Positions 25,572 through 35,081 of a DNA stretch of 64,000 nucleotides are shown piece by piece (position 1 is the first letter of the stretch; each line of letters opens with the position of its first letter). The translations under genes and the position numbers were made by a program. The notes under the pieces are model-generated. The model did no database searches, was not told where the DNA came from, and was given only the letters and a program-made list of their open reading frames with translations. This stretch comes from PALSA-1006 sp041660815. GTDB lineage: Bacteria > Pseudomonadota > Gammaproteobacteria > Burkholderiales > Gallionellaceae. The DNA lies in NCBI GenBank assembly GCA_041660815.1, contig JBAZVN010000002.1:194843-258842 (forward strand). The letters are read 5' to 3'.

Positions 25572-26532
25572 TATTCTGCCCCAGCAACGCCGCCACAAAA
25601 TCTTCCGCAACAAAGGGACGCAGATCGTCCAGCCCTTCACCCACGCCGATAAAGCGCACCGGAATAGGATGTGCGTTGGCGATAGCGGCTATCACACCGC
25701 CTTTGGCGGTGCCGTCCAGTTTGGTTAAAACGAGCCCGGTGACATTGAGTGCCTCGTCAAACGCTTTTACCTGACTCAATGCGTTTTGCCCGGTGTTGGC
25801 ATCCAGCACCAGTAACACTTCATGGGGAGCTTCGGGTAAGACTTTGGCAATAACACGTTTTACTTTTTTAATTTCTTCCATCAGGTGCGCCTGTGTGGTT
25901 AGGCGTCCTGCGGTATCGGCCAGCACCACATCAATGCCGCGTGCCTGGGCAGCATTCACCGCATCGTAAATAACCGCTGCGGCATCGCCGCTTTGCTGGG
26001 CAATCACCGTGACATTATTGCGCGCCCCCCATTCCATTAATTGCTCGCGTGCCGCAGCGCGGAAAGTGTCGCCCGCCGCCAGCAATACCGACTTGCCCTG
26101 CATCTGAAAATATTTTGCCAGCTTGCCGATAGACGTTGTCTTGCCCGCGCCATTGACGCCGCACAGCATGATGACAAAAGGTTTATGTCCCTCGATGATC
26201 AGGGATTGTGTCAGCGGCGCCAGCAATTTGAGTAGGGCGTGCGCCAGTGCGTCTTTGAGCTGTGCCGCTTCGGTTAATTTTTGTTCCTTTACTTGGCGGC
26301 GCACATCTGCCAGCAACAAATTGGTGGCGTCCATGCCGACATCCGAGGTGATCAGGATGGTTTCCAGTTCATCGTAAAGTTCGGCGTCAATGCGACCGCC
26401 GCGACTGAATAATTCGGAAAGTTGATTGCCGGTGCGCGCTAAACCCTGCTTTAAACGACCCAGCCAGCCGGTCTTTTCCGGTGTGCTTTCAGTCGTCTGT
26501 GCGGGAGTGGATTTTTTTAGAAAACTAAACAT
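25564..26532 (-). CDS. ftsY: FtsY, SRP receptor GTPase
   Basis: A 322-residue SRP GTPase. It has a short acidic/Lys-Thr-rich N-terminal region, an NG domain with G1 LCGVNGAGKTTSIGKLA, DTAGRLTTQAHLMEE, TKLDGTAKGG and the closing GVGEGLDDLRPF. It docks ribosome-SRP complexes at the membrane. The ATG at 26532 (MFSFLKKS) is chosen over one at 26616. The divergent M16 peptidase gene starts 118 bp away. Confidence 0.95.
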   Translation of the reverse strand: MFSFLKKSTPAQTTESTPEKTGWLGRLKQGLARTGNQLSELFSRGGRIDAELYDELETILITSDVGMDATNLLLADVRRQVKEQKLTEAAQLKDALAHALLKLLAPLTQSLIIEGHKPFVIMLCGVNGAGKTTSIGKLAKYFQMQGKSVLLAAGDTFRAAAREQLMEWGARNNVTVIAQQSGDAAAVIYDAVNAAQARGIDVVLADTAGRLTTQAHLMEEIKKVKRVIAKVLPEAPHEVLLVLDANTGQNALSQVKAFDEALNVTGLVLTKLDGTAKGGVIAAIANAHPIPVRFIGVGEGLDDLRPFVAEDFVAALLGQNND

Positions 26533-26649
26533 ATGAGCATTTTGCCTGTGGTCGAAAACCCATAAAATGGCGCATAATGCGCGCCCTTTGCGGCGCTGTT
26601 TTGCCGCCGGCGGCATTTTATTCTGATTGAACTCACTTGGGCTAGATAT

Positions 26650-28014
26650 ATGCGCATAAGAATATTTAATTTTTGCTGTGGCTTGCTGTTGTTAGTGCCT
26701 TTTTCGATACAGGCCGAAGTGTTTGAAAAGACCCTGGGCAACGGTCTAAAAGTCATTGTTAAAGAAGACCATCGCGCACCGGTATTGGTGCAGCAAGTCT
26801 GGTATCGCGCGGGCAGCATGGATGAACGTACCGGCACTACGGGCGTTGCGCATGTGCTGGAACACATGATGTTTAAAGGCACCAAGAGCGTGCCGATGGG
26901 CGAGTTTTCCAAACGCATCGCGGCAGCCGGCGGGCGCGAAAATGCTTTTACCAGTTACGATTACACCGCGTACTTTCAGCAATTACACAAATCCAAGTTA
27001 CCGCTTGCGATGCAGCTGGAGTCAGACCGCATGCACAATCTGCAATTAACGGCTGAAGAGTTCGGCAAAGAAATCCGGGTGGTTATGGAAGAGCGCCGTA
27101 TGCGCACCGACGATGAACCGCATGCGTTGATGTACGAAAAACTGATGGCGACAGCCTATCAGGAGCATCCCTATCAGCATCCCATTATCGGTTGGATGAA
27201 TGATCTGGAAGCGATGACCGCCGCCGATGCGCAGGAGTGGTACAAAAGCTGGTATGCGCCGAATAATGCGGTGCTGATTGTGGCGGGCGATGTGGACGCA
27301 AAAGCAGTCTTTAAATTGGCCGAGCAAAATTACGGCAAGATCAAAGCGCGCCCGTTGCCGGTTCGCAAAGCCTACCGGGAATCGCCACAGTTAGGCATTA
27401 AACGCCTGACCCTTAAAGCGCCCGCCGAGTTGCCGCATCTCATCATGGCGTATCACACCCCCACGCTTAAGAACGCAGAAACCGACACGCTGCCTTACGC
27501 GCTGGATGTTTTGGCCGGGATACTGGATGGCAATGAATCGGCGCGTATGAATACCGCTTTGGTGCGTGAACAGCAGATTGCCAGCGAAATTGGCGCGGGC
27601 TATGACAGTACCGGCCGGGGGCCGAGCATGTTTGTATTGGAAGGCACACCTTCGGCAGGCAAGTCGGTGGCAGATTTGGAAGCGGCAATTCGTGAACAGT
27701 TGCTCAAGCTTATTCGCGAGGGTGTCAGTGCGGAAGAGTTGCAGCGGGTCAAGGCGCAGGTGACGGCGAACGAAGTTTACAAACTGGATTCTGTGTTCTA
27801 TCAGGCCATGCAGATCGGTCAGATGGAGAGTATCGGGCTGGGTTACAAAGTGCTTCCGGTCATGCTGAAAAAGCTTCAGGAAGTTACGGCGCAACAGGTG
27901 CAGGACGCCGCCCGTGAAATATTAAAAGATGACAATTTAACGATCGCGGTACTCGATCCGCAACCGCTGTCAAATAAACCCAAAAAAGCCGGAGGCAATA
28001 TTCATGCGCACTAA
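26650..28014 (+). CDS. M16-family zinc peptidase, catalytic subunit
   Basis: A 454-residue pitrilysin-type peptidase. A signal peptide (residues 1-24, SIQA|EVF) is followed by the inverted zinc motif HVLEH (H-x2-E-H) in GVAHVLEHMMFKGT and a downstream Glu in the EERRMRTDDEPHAL region, then the C-terminal M16 domain with IASEIGAGYDSTGRGP. It acts in the periplasm with the inactive partner encoded next, and the two frames overlap by 11 bp. Substrate unknown; such pairs are widespread in proteobacteria. Confidence 0.92.
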   Translation: MRIRIFNFCCGLLLLVPFSIQAEVFEKTLGNGLKVIVKEDHRAPVLVQQVWYRAGSMDERTGTTGVAHVLEHMMFKGTKSVPMGEFSKRIAAAGGRENAFTSYDYTAYFQQLHKSKLPLAMQLESDRMHNLQLTAEEFGKEIRVVMEERRMRTDDEPHALMYEKLMATAYQEHPYQHPIIGWMNDLEAMTAADAQEWYKSWYAPNNAVLIVAGDVDAKAVFKLAEQNYGKIKARPLPVRKAYRESPQLGIKRLTLKAPAELPHLIMAYHTPTLKNAETDTLPYALDVLAGILDGNESARMNTALVREQQIASEIGAGYDSTGRGPSMFVLEGTPSAGKSVADLEAAIREQLLKLIREGVSAEELQRVKAQVTANEVYKLDSVFYQAMQIGQMESIGLGYKVLPVMLKKLQEVTAQQVQDAAREILKDDNLTIAVLDPQPLSNKPKKAGGNIHAH

Positions 28015-29332
28015 TTGGCCAATCATGCGAACAGGGGTGATATTTTTATCATTAATAATCAATGCGTTATATTCAAGCGCTAGTGCAACACCCACTATTC
28101 AACACTGGCAGGCTGCCAGTGGCGCGCGTGTCTATTTTGTGGAAAATCACGACTTGCCGATGCTGGATGTGGCGGTTACTTTTCCGGCGGGTAGCGGCTT
28201 TGACGATCCGGCCAAGCTTGGCGTGGCAGGATTTGTGAATGGTATGTTGGATGCCGGAACTGACGGTTTAAACGAAGATGAAATTGGCCGCAAGTTGGCG
28301 GATATTGGCGCGCAAAAGGCGAGCCAATTTGACCCGGATCGCGCCGGTTTAAGCATGCGTACGCTGAGCTATCCCGCACAACGGGAAGTTGCTCTGGACA
28401 TTTTAGCGCGCATGTTACAGCGTCCGCTATTTCCCGAGGCGATCTTGGCACGCGAAAAAGTTCGCCTGATTGCCGCGTTGAAAGAAGCCGAAACGAAACC
28501 GGAAAGTATTGCCGCCAAAGCCTTTGGCAAAGCGGTATTTGCGATGCATCCCTATGGAACTTCAATTGAAGTTCCGGATGTGGAAAAAATTCAACGCGCC
28601 GATTTGGAAAATTATTACCGCAGTCATTACGCGGCCAAAGCCGCCGTGGTTGCGCTGATGGGCGACCTTACCCGCGCGCAGGCCGAAGCCATTGCCCAAC
28701 AACTGACCGAAAAATTGCCGGACGGCGCAGCGTCAACTCAACTTCCTGCGGTGACCATACACATTCAAAGCAGTGAACAACGCATCGCGCATCCGGCCAG
28801 TCAAAGTCATATTTTGATCGGTACGCCGGGCGTCGCACGCAGCGATCCGGATTATTTTCCGCTGTATGTCGGTAACTATATTTTGGGCGGTGGCGGTTTT
28901 GTATCGCGACTGATGAACGAAATTCGCGAGAAGCGTGGCATGGCTTATAGCGTGTACAGCTACTTTATGCCGATGCAGCAACCCGGGGCGTTTCAGATTG
29001 GTTTGCAAACCAAAAAAGAACAAGCTGACGAAGCGCTCAAACTAACGCGTGCCACACTGCGCGAATTTGTTGAGAAAGGCGTTAGCGCCAAAGAGCTGCA
29101 AGCGGCCAAAGACAACATCATCGGCGGCTTTCCTTTGCGCATTGATAGCAATAAAAAAATACTTGAGTATCTAAGCGTGATCGGCTTTTATAATTTGCCG
29201 TTGAATTATCTGGATGATTTCACTGTCCAAGTGGGCAGGGTAAGCGCCGCGCAGATTCACGATGCATTTAAACGGCGCATTCATCCCGACGCAATGGCAA
29301 CCGTCGTTGTGGGTGCGCCGGAGGTTAAGTAA
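28004..29332 (+). CDS. M16-family peptidase-like protein, non-catalytic partner
   Basis: A 442-residue M16 homologue with a signal peptide (to about residue 28). Where the active partner has H-x2-E-H this one reads GVAGFVNGMLDAGT, so zinc ligands are absent. It keeps the R/Y pair region (NEIREKRGMAYSVYSYFMP) that shapes the chamber. This matches the known two-subunit M16B arrangement in which one subunit is catalytic and one supplies substrate-binding residues. Confidence 0.9.
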   Translation: MRTNWPIMRTGVIFLSLIINALYSSASATPTIQHWQAASGARVYFVENHDLPMLDVAVTFPAGSGFDDPAKLGVAGFVNGMLDAGTDGLNEDEIGRKLADIGAQKASQFDPDRAGLSMRTLSYPAQREVALDILARMLQRPLFPEAILAREKVRLIAALKEAETKPESIAAKAFGKAVFAMHPYGTSIEVPDVEKIQRADLENYYRSHYAAKAAVVALMGDLTRAQAEAIAQQLTEKLPDGAASTQLPAVTIHIQSSEQRIAHPASQSHILIGTPGVARSDPDYFPLYVGNYILGGGGFVSRLMNEIREKRGMAYSVYSYFMPMQQPGAFQIGLQTKKEQADEALKLTRATLREFVEKGVSAKELQAAKDNIIGGFPLRIDSNKKILEYLSVIGFYNLPLNYLDDFTVQVGRVSAAQIHDAFKRRIHPDAMATVVVGAPEVK

Positions 29333-29334
29333 TA

Positions 29335-29880
29335 GTGGCGATGAATAAAGTAAGAATTATTGGCGGCTCGCATCGGCGTCGCCTGATTGAATTCCCCGAT
29401 GCGGAAGGACTGCGTCCCACCCCGGACCGGGTGCGTGAAACCCTGTTCAATTGGCTGGGACAGACGCTGGATGGACGCCGCTGTTTGGATCTGTTTGCCG
29501 GTAGCGGTGCACTGGGTTTTGAAGCAGCTTCGCGCGGGGCGCAAGAGGTGGTGATGGTGGAGCGAAATCGTAGCGTCTACCGCACCCTGCAGGATAACCT
29601 GAAAAAATTGGGTTTTTTGAATGTGGCGCTACATAGCGCGGATGGGCTAGAATTCGTATCCCGGCAAAACGGGCTGTTTGATGTCATATTTCTTGACCCG
29701 CCGTTTGATAGTGATTATCTGTCAAAATTATTACCGTTATTAATCAATAAGTTGGATAATAGCGGCTGTGTATATGTTGAGAGCGGAGTCGCTTTTGTGG
29801 CGGACGGAGCCTGGCAAATTGTTAAGCAGGCAAGAGCCGGCGCAGTGTTTTACCAATTATTGCAACATCAAAATACATGA
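29335..29880 (+). CDS. rsmD: RsmD, 16S rRNA (guanine966-N2)-methyltransferase
   Basis: A 181-residue SAM-dependent enzyme. Motif I is CLDLFAGSGALGFEAASRGA and the catalytic motif IFLDPPF, with RIIGGSHRRRLIEFPD at the start and LRPTPDRVRETLFNWL typical of RsmD. The first codon may be GTG at 29335 or ATG at 29341. It overlaps coaD by 4 bp, the standard rsmD-coaD pair. Confidence 0.95.
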   Translation: MAMNKVRIIGGSHRRRLIEFPDAEGLRPTPDRVRETLFNWLGQTLDGRRCLDLFAGSGALGFEAASRGAQEVVMVERNRSVYRTLQDNLKKLGFLNVALHSADGLEFVSRQNGLFDVIFLDPPFDSDYLSKLLPLLINKLDNSGCVYVESGVAFVADGAWQIVKQARAGAVFYQLLQHQNT

Positions 29881-30353
29881 TAAGAGTTGTTTACCCCGGA
29901 ACGTTTGATCCCATTACCTGCGGGCATGAAGATGTGGTGCGGCGAGCTGCAGGCCTGTTTGGCGAAGTGATCGTTGCCGTGGCGGAAAGTCGCAGCGGAA
30001 CTTTGTTTTCGTTAAATGAGCGGGTGGCAATGGCTCAGGAAGTATTCAAAGATTTCTCCAACGTGCGCGTGGAAGGTTTTAATGATTTGCTGATGAATTA
30101 CGTGCGGGCTAAAGATGCGCGGGTAGTATTGCGCGGCTTGCGTGCCGTGTCTGATTTCGAATACGAATTTCAAATGGCCGGCATGAACCGCAGTTTGCAT
30201 CCCGACGTGGAGACGGTTTTTTTAACCCCAGCCGAGACCTATACTTTTATTTCGGCCAGTATGGTGCGGGAAATTTCGCGCTTCGGGGGGGATGTGAGCA
30301 AGTTTGTTTCACCCTCGGTGGTGCAAAAACTAAAAGATAAAAAATCAACTTAA
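29877..30353 (+). CDS. coaD: CoaD, phosphopantetheine adenylyltransferase
   Basis: A 158-residue nucleotidyltransferase with the HxGH-type motif in YPGTFDPITCGHEDVV, the RGLRAVSDFEYEFQMAGMNR block and ISASMVREISRFGGDVSKFV. It makes dephospho-CoA from phosphopantetheine and ATP. The usual Asn before the motif-I GH is Cys here, a mild variation. Confidence 0.95.
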   Translation: MIRVVYPGTFDPITCGHEDVVRRAAGLFGEVIVAVAESRSGTLFSLNERVAMAQEVFKDFSNVRVEGFNDLLMNYVRAKDARVVLRGLRAVSDFEYEFQMAGMNRSLHPDVETVFLTPAETYTFISASMVREISRFGGDVSKFVSPSVVQKLKDKKST

Positions 30354-30373
30354 TATAAATAGAGGAGTAGAAA

Positions 30374-30628
30374 ATGGCATTAATTATTACCGACGAATGT
30401 ATTAACTGTGACGTATGCGAGCCCGAGTGCCCGAATGAGGCGATCACCCAGGGCGAAACAATTTATGTCATCGATCCCAAAAAATGTACCGAATGCGTGG
30501 GGCATTACGACACGCCACAGTGCGTTGAAGTTTGTCCGGTAGATTGCATTCCGACCGATCCTGCAAATGTGGAAAGCAAGGCGCAGCTGCAAGCCAAATA
30601 TGAAAAATTGATGGCCGCCAAAAAATAA
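30374..30628 (+). CDS. YfhL-family 2[4Fe-4S] ferredoxin
   Basis: An 84-residue ferredoxin. The first cluster motif is C-x2-C-x2-C-x3-C (CINCDVCEPECPNE); the second has the extended spacing C-x2-C-x8-C-x3-C (CTECVGHYDTPQCVEVCP), as in Allochromatium-type/YfhL ferredoxins. The ribosome site gaggag precedes the ATG. It follows coaD, a common betaproteobacterial arrangement. Confidence 0.92.
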   Translation: MALIITDECINCDVCEPECPNEAITQGETIYVIDPKKCTECVGHYDTPQCVEVCPVDCIPTDPANVESKAQLQAKYEKLMAAKK

Positions 30629-30723
30629 AATCTACAACTATAACAAATGGTTGCGGTAATAAGTATAAGTAATAATGCACACCAAGCCGGATAACTTCCG
30701 GCGGCGTAAGATAAGTCCTTTCG

Positions 30724-30749
30724 GGCGGATACAATTATACGTATCCGCC
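30724..30749. other. 9-bp hairpin before the GGDEF-hemerythrin gene
   Basis: ggcggatac and its exact complement flank an 8-base loop. No T-run follows on the plus strand, so it is not a good intrinsic terminator for the ferredoxin gene. It lies 75 bp before the GGDEF gene and may be a regulatory or spacer hairpin. Confidence 0.45.
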
Positions 30750-30824
30750 GGATATCTCTGCCCTATTCAACATTTTTTCATGTTCAATGTGCTTGGGCTC
30801 AAACTGAATTATTAGGCATTCGAC

Positions 30825-33281
30825 ATGAGCTTAAACATTCATATTCCCAAATTCAGCCTATTTAAGTCGGGCTATAAACCGCTTTGGATTTTACTTGTGG
30901 TGGCAATGGGTTTGCTGCTGCTGGGTGAGCGCGTGTTTTTCAATTTGCGCGAAGCGGTTAAGACAAATCAAAAAGACCAAATTTCAGCAATCGGCAAATT
31001 AAAAGCCAATCAAATTCGTGACTGGCTGGATGACCGTCATTCTGATATTCGAACTTTGTCGGAAGATTCCTATTTCGCGCGCGATGTAGACAAATGGTTG
31101 TTGTCAGGACGTACCGATCAGGAGCAAAGCGAACGGATAAAAAATCGTCTGGAAGCTTTTATTGATGCGCATCACTATCACGCCATATATTTGTATGACG
31201 CGCAGGGACAACTGGTCATGCTGGGCGGGAAAAGTAATCGCTATCAGGAGGATATGAGCGACATAGCACGGCAAGTTATGCTTTCCGGTCGGGTGTTTTT
31301 TGTTGATTTGCACAAACATATCGATCCGCAACTCCCGATAAGTTTGGGATTTATGAGTCCATTTAAACTGAAAAATAGATCGGTTGGGGCCATCTATTTT
31401 GCCGAAAATCCGGATAGTTATCTTTATCCCTTAATTGAAAGCCGACTGCTCAGCAGTACCACTGCGGAGACGCAACTAATTCGGGCTGAAGGTGAACATG
31501 TGCGATTTTTAACCCGGTTACGCAGCAGTATTAGCGCACCACTGGATTTCAGTCTGCCTTTAAGCACACCCGATCTGGACGCGGCTCAGGCTTTGCAGGG
31601 AAAACACGGTTTACTGGAGCATGCCCACGACTATCAGAAAATAGGCGTACTTTCGTTTGCCACGCCAATACAGGGCACGCTCTGGGTGCTGATTTCCAAA
31701 GTGGCCGAAGAGGAAGCTTACGCATTGGTAAACCGGATTGTATGGATTGCCGGGATGGTTTCGATTATCATTTTTTCGATTGGCAGCGCATGGTTCTGGC
31801 AGTGGTGGCGACGTGAACAGACCCTTCAGTTGTCCTCCGTATTGGAACAAAAACTGCGCGCCGATGAAGCGTTATTAAAAATTGAATCGCAGTACCACAA
31901 TCTTTTTGATAATGCGGCAGTGCCTATTCTGGAAGAAGACTATTCCCGCGTAAAAGCAGGATTTCGAGCCCTGTCAGCGCAGGGTGTGACTGATTTTCGC
32001 GATTACTTCGAGAAACATCCTGAAGAGGTAAAAAAATATTCAGCCATGATTCAGATTGTGGCGATTAACAAGCCGGGGCTGGATTTTTTAGGTGCCAGCG
32101 ACAAAGGCAAATTGGTAAATTATCTTCCGCAATTTTTTGTCGAGGAATCCTGGCCTCAATTTACCCGTGAGCTGGTGGCACTTGCCGAAGGCGCTATGTA
32201 TTTCGAGTATGAAGTTGCCATGCGTAATGGAACGGGCGAGCGCCGCGACTTGCTGCATAAATTATCGGTTGCCGCCCCCAGTAGCGAAACGCTGGATCGG
32301 GTGCTGATTTCCTTTATCGATATCACCGAGCGCAAACAATCCGAGTCGCGCGTCAACTTTTTGGCTTACCACGACCGCTTAACCGCGCTTCCCAATCGCG
32401 CATTATTTTTTGACCGCCTATCGCAAGCCATGTCCCAAGCAAGGCGCAGCGGGAAAAATGTTGCCCTGGTATTTTTGGACTTGGACGGCTTTAAACCGAT
32501 CAACGATATTCACGGGCATGAAGCGGGAGATGTCGTGTTAAAAATAGTCGCACAGCGTCTATTATCCTGCGTTCGTGCGGTGGATACCGTTGCGCGTTTA
32601 GGCGGGGATGAATTCGCAATTATCGTCGGCGAAATGGAAAATCCGACCGAAATTGAACGCGTTACCGAGCAAATCTTGCAGGCATTTACCCAGTTATTAA
32701 TGCTGCCCAATGGCCAACAATGTGTGGTGGGTGTCAGTATGGGAATCAGTCTTTATCCCGACAACGGCGATGAGATGGACAGCCTGCTGGCCGCTGCAGA
32801 TGCGGCAATGTATGACAGCAAACACAGCGGCAAGAATACCTACACCTACTTCGGAGGAACACCCCACGATATTCGGGATGGCGACTCATGGATCGTATTC
32901 GATGACGCGCACCTTGTCGGAATCGCGGAAATTGACGAGCAGCATCAGGAACTGGTGCGAATGGTGAATCGCTTAAATGGCGTCATTAAAAACCGCGAGG
33001 GCGATGCGGTGGCTTTGTTGTTATACGATGAATTACTTGAATATACGGCGTTCCATTTTGCCGCAGAACACCGACTGATGGAAAAAGTCGGCTTCCCCAA
33101 CCGGGAAAAGCATGATCAGGAACATGCTCATTTGGTTAGCGAAGCCGTGCATTTTAAAGCGCGTTTAACGCGGGGTGGGGATTTGCTGGCGTTGCAATCA
33201 ATCAAGGATTGGCTGCTCAATCATATTCAGTATTCGGATAAACCGATGGCGCAATATTTGCGCTCCAAGGGGCTGCGCTAA
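30825..33281 (+). CDS. Membrane diguanylate cyclase with C-terminal hemerythrin domain
   Basis: An 818-residue sensor. Order: membrane helix (about 17-38), periplasmic sensing region (39-300), second helix (about 303-325), PAS-like region (350-480), GGDEF domain with intact GGDEF at 593-597 and an RxxD inhibitory site five residues before it, then a hemerythrin domain from about 688. The hemerythrin part keeps the seven di-iron ligands: H in EIDEQH, H and E in FHFAAE, H and H in KHDQEH, H and D in NHIQYSD. It should make cyclic di-GMP, with output tuned by oxygen or iron redox state and by a periplasmic ligand. No EAL domain is present. Confidence 0.92.
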   Translation: MSLNIHIPKFSLFKSGYKPLWILLVVAMGLLLLGERVFFNLREAVKTNQKDQISAIGKLKANQIRDWLDDRHSDIRTLSEDSYFARDVDKWLLSGRTDQEQSERIKNRLEAFIDAHHYHAIYLYDAQGQLVMLGGKSNRYQEDMSDIARQVMLSGRVFFVDLHKHIDPQLPISLGFMSPFKLKNRSVGAIYFAENPDSYLYPLIESRLLSSTTAETQLIRAEGEHVRFLTRLRSSISAPLDFSLPLSTPDLDAAQALQGKHGLLEHAHDYQKIGVLSFATPIQGTLWVLISKVAEEEAYALVNRIVWIAGMVSIIIFSIGSAWFWQWWRREQTLQLSSVLEQKLRADEALLKIESQYHNLFDNAAVPILEEDYSRVKAGFRALSAQGVTDFRDYFEKHPEEVKKYSAMIQIVAINKPGLDFLGASDKGKLVNYLPQFFVEESWPQFTRELVALAEGAMYFEYEVAMRNGTGERRDLLHKLSVAAPSSETLDRVLISFIDITERKQSESRVNFLAYHDRLTALPNRALFFDRLSQAMSQARRSGKNVALVFLDLDGFKPINDIHGHEAGDVVLKIVAQRLLSCVRAVDTVARLGGDEFAIIVGEMENPTEIERVTEQILQAFTQLLMLPNGQQCVVGVSMGISLYPDNGDEMDSLLAAADAAMYDSKHSGKNTYTYFGGTPHDIRDGDSWIVFDDAHLVGIAEIDEQHQELVRMVNRLNGVIKNREGDAVALLLYDELLEYTAFHFAAEHRLMEKVGFPNREKHDQEHAHLVSEAVHFKARLTRGGDLLALQSIKDWLLNHIQYSDKPMAQYLRSKGLR

Positions 33282-33316
33282 AACTTCTCCGGCAGCCCCC
33301 TGGCAACACAATAAGC

Positions 33317-33994
33317 TTAATTATCCGCCGGAACCGACATACCGTACTGCAAAATACCTTGCACGTTCATATAAATCGATTTGGGGAGATTTTTGCCATG
33401 ATCAAGTTTGGCACCTTTCAGGTATGCACCTTTAAACGCAACATCTTCCAATTGGGCTGAAGCAAAATTAGCCCCGCATAAGCTGGCATTGTTAAGTTTG
33501 GCGCTACTTAGATTGGCGAAGCTAAAATTGGCATAGTTTAAATTTGCACCTTCCAATTCTGTTTTATAGAGCAGGGCATCGCGAAAAGTAGATCCGGAAA
33601 GATCGGCACCGTTCAGTTCTGTGCCCGTTAAATCCACGTTATCAAAATTTACTCCGGAAAGATTCAAACCGCTTAAGTTGACGTCTTTTAAATCAACCTT
33701 TCCTTCCTTGGTTTTCGGCAATTTTTCTTTGGCGTTGGCTAGCGTATCTCTTGCCGCGACAAGATTTTTTCCCAATAAAACGATGAATTGGTTTTTGGTT
33801 TGGGATTGTCCATTCTGCGGCCTTTCGTTTTTGGCGATTATTCTGAGCTTGTCCAATTTATCCATATCTACCGCAACACTGCCGCGCCACTCGATACAGG
33901 CAGATGCCGCATCCGGTTGTTCCGCACCCGCAGGGATAGTAAATGCGGCCAAGGAAAAAATACAACCTATTGTTAATATTGACTTATATTGCAT
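33317..33994 (-). CDS. Exported pentapeptide-repeat protein
   Basis: A 225-residue protein. A signal peptide (residues 1-24, TIPAGA) is followed by a helical section and then from about residue 105 a run of A(D/N)LxX repeats (LSGLNLSGVNFDNVDLTGTE, then further units to KGAYLKGAKL), about 20 in all, predicted to fold as a right-handed quadrilateral beta-helix. The function is unknown; pentapeptide proteins often act by protein contact. I used the ATG at 33994 because a good signal peptide starts there. It is convergent with the GGDEF gene. Confidence 0.85.
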   Translation of the reverse strand: MQYKSILTIGCIFSLAAFTIPAGAEQPDAASACIEWRGSVAVDMDKLDKLRIIAKNERPQNGQSQTKNQFIVLLGKNLVAARDTLANAKEKLPKTKEGKVDLKDVNLSGLNLSGVNFDNVDLTGTELNGADLSGSTFRDALLYKTELEGANLNYANFSFANLSSAKLNNASLCGANFASAQLEDVAFKGAYLKGAKLDHGKNLPKSIYMNVQGILQYGMSVPADN

Positions 33995-34086
33995 ATTGCG
34001 CTCCCTTAAATAATCGAAATTAGCTGATGGTGCATTGCCAATATAGCAAAAGATTTCGTTAGGGAGGATAAAAATTGCAAAAGAAT

Positions 34087-34902
34087 TCAGGTTTGACACA
34101 CGCCACAGTAAAAACTGGAACGCTGCCCCTGTTTGATTTGCTTGAGGACATTTCCACAGCGCCGGCATGCTTCCCCGCCGCGCCCGTACACCCAGTAATG
34201 CTGCTGAAAATATCCCTGCTTACCGTCGCTATCCACATAGTCGCGCAGACTGCTGCCCCCCAATTTTATGGACTCACTGAGAGTGGCGTGAATCTCTTCC
34301 ACCAACTTTGCGCAGCGTATGCGGCTTAATTTTTTGGCGGGCAACTGTGGTTTTATTCCAGCCCGAAATAGAGCCTCGTTCGCATAGATATTGCCCACGC
34401 CCACCACAACATGGCTATCCATAATGAGTTGTTTAATAGCAATCGCGCGCGAGCGGGTGGCTTGATATAAATACTCGGCATTGAAAGCGCCTGCCAGAGG
34501 CTCGGGTCCTAATTTGCACAGTAGCGGATGTTCGCTAATTGCGCCACGATGCCATAACACTGCACCAAAACGGCGCGGATCATGCAAGCGCATAATCTTG
34601 CCATTTGCCAATACCATATCAAAATGATCATGCTTATTCGGAGAGGTGGGCGCAGTTAAAATACGCAAACTTCCAGACATACCCAAGTGCAAGATGAGCG
34701 TTCCCGAGTCAAAATTAATCAGCAGATATTTGGCGCGGCGCTGTAAAGTACGAATAGATTGTTGCAATAGCAGCTCGGGTAAATCAACCGGAATCGGCCA
34801 GCGTAAACGGGGCGTGCGAATCACGATCCCCGCAACAACTTGTCCGGTTAAATGCGGTTCCAGTCCGCGCAGGGTGGTTTCTACTTCCGGCAATTCAGGC
34901 AT
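34087..34902 (-). CDS. mutM: MutM/Fpg, formamidopyrimidine-DNA glycosylase
   Basis: A 271-residue enzyme starting MPELPEVETTLRGLEPHL, where Pro2 is the catalytic nucleophile and Glu3 assists. The helix-two-turn-helix region has VGVGNIYANEALFRAGI, and the C-terminal zinc finger is C-x2-C-x16-C-x2-C. It excises 8-oxoguanine and ring-opened purines, and pairs functionally with mutY at 1.2 kb. Confidence 0.96.
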   Translation of the reverse strand: MPELPEVETTLRGLEPHLTGQVVAGIVIRTPRLRWPIPVDLPELLLQQSIRTLQRRAKYLLINFDSGTLILHLGMSGSLRILTAPTSPNKHDHFDMVLANGKIMRLHDPRRFGAVLWHRGAISEHPLLCKLGPEPLAGAFNAEYLYQATRSRAIAIKQLIMDSHVVVGVGNIYANEALFRAGIKPQLPAKKLSRIRCAKLVEEIHATLSESIKLGGSSLRDYVDSDGKQGYFQQHYWVYGRGGEACRRCGNVLKQIKQGQRSSFYCGVCQT

Positions 34903-34940
34903 GTTAGTTATATTTAAAATTATCCGGGCAACAGCATTTA

Positions 34941-35080
34941 GGGCGCCCCTAGAAATTCAATTTTAGAAGCCAGGCAAGGCGCGATCAAAAAAATCGGACG
35001 CGGCATCTGCATGATATGTAAGGAGTAATTTTTTGTGGGCAACGCAGCTTCGCGAAGTAAATTTAATTTTAGAGGTGCCC
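34941..35080 (+). repeat. 140-bp palindromic element, copy between mutM and rhlE
   Basis: Starts gggcgcccctagaaattcaa and ends taattttagaggtgccc, an imperfect terminal inverted repeat. It is exactly as long as the copy at 21518 and shares ccaggcaaggcgcga and gggcaacgcagc. TTTA flanks it on both sides (34937-34940 and 35081-35084), a possible target duplication. It carries no coding sequence and lies in the divergent promoter region of mutM and rhlE. Confidence 0.75.
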
Positions 35081-35081
35081 T

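Noticed and set aside
30629..30824. Looked for a cyclic di-GMP riboswitch before the GGDEF gene.
   Set aside because: The conserved GEMM core is absent; only a plain hairpin is present.
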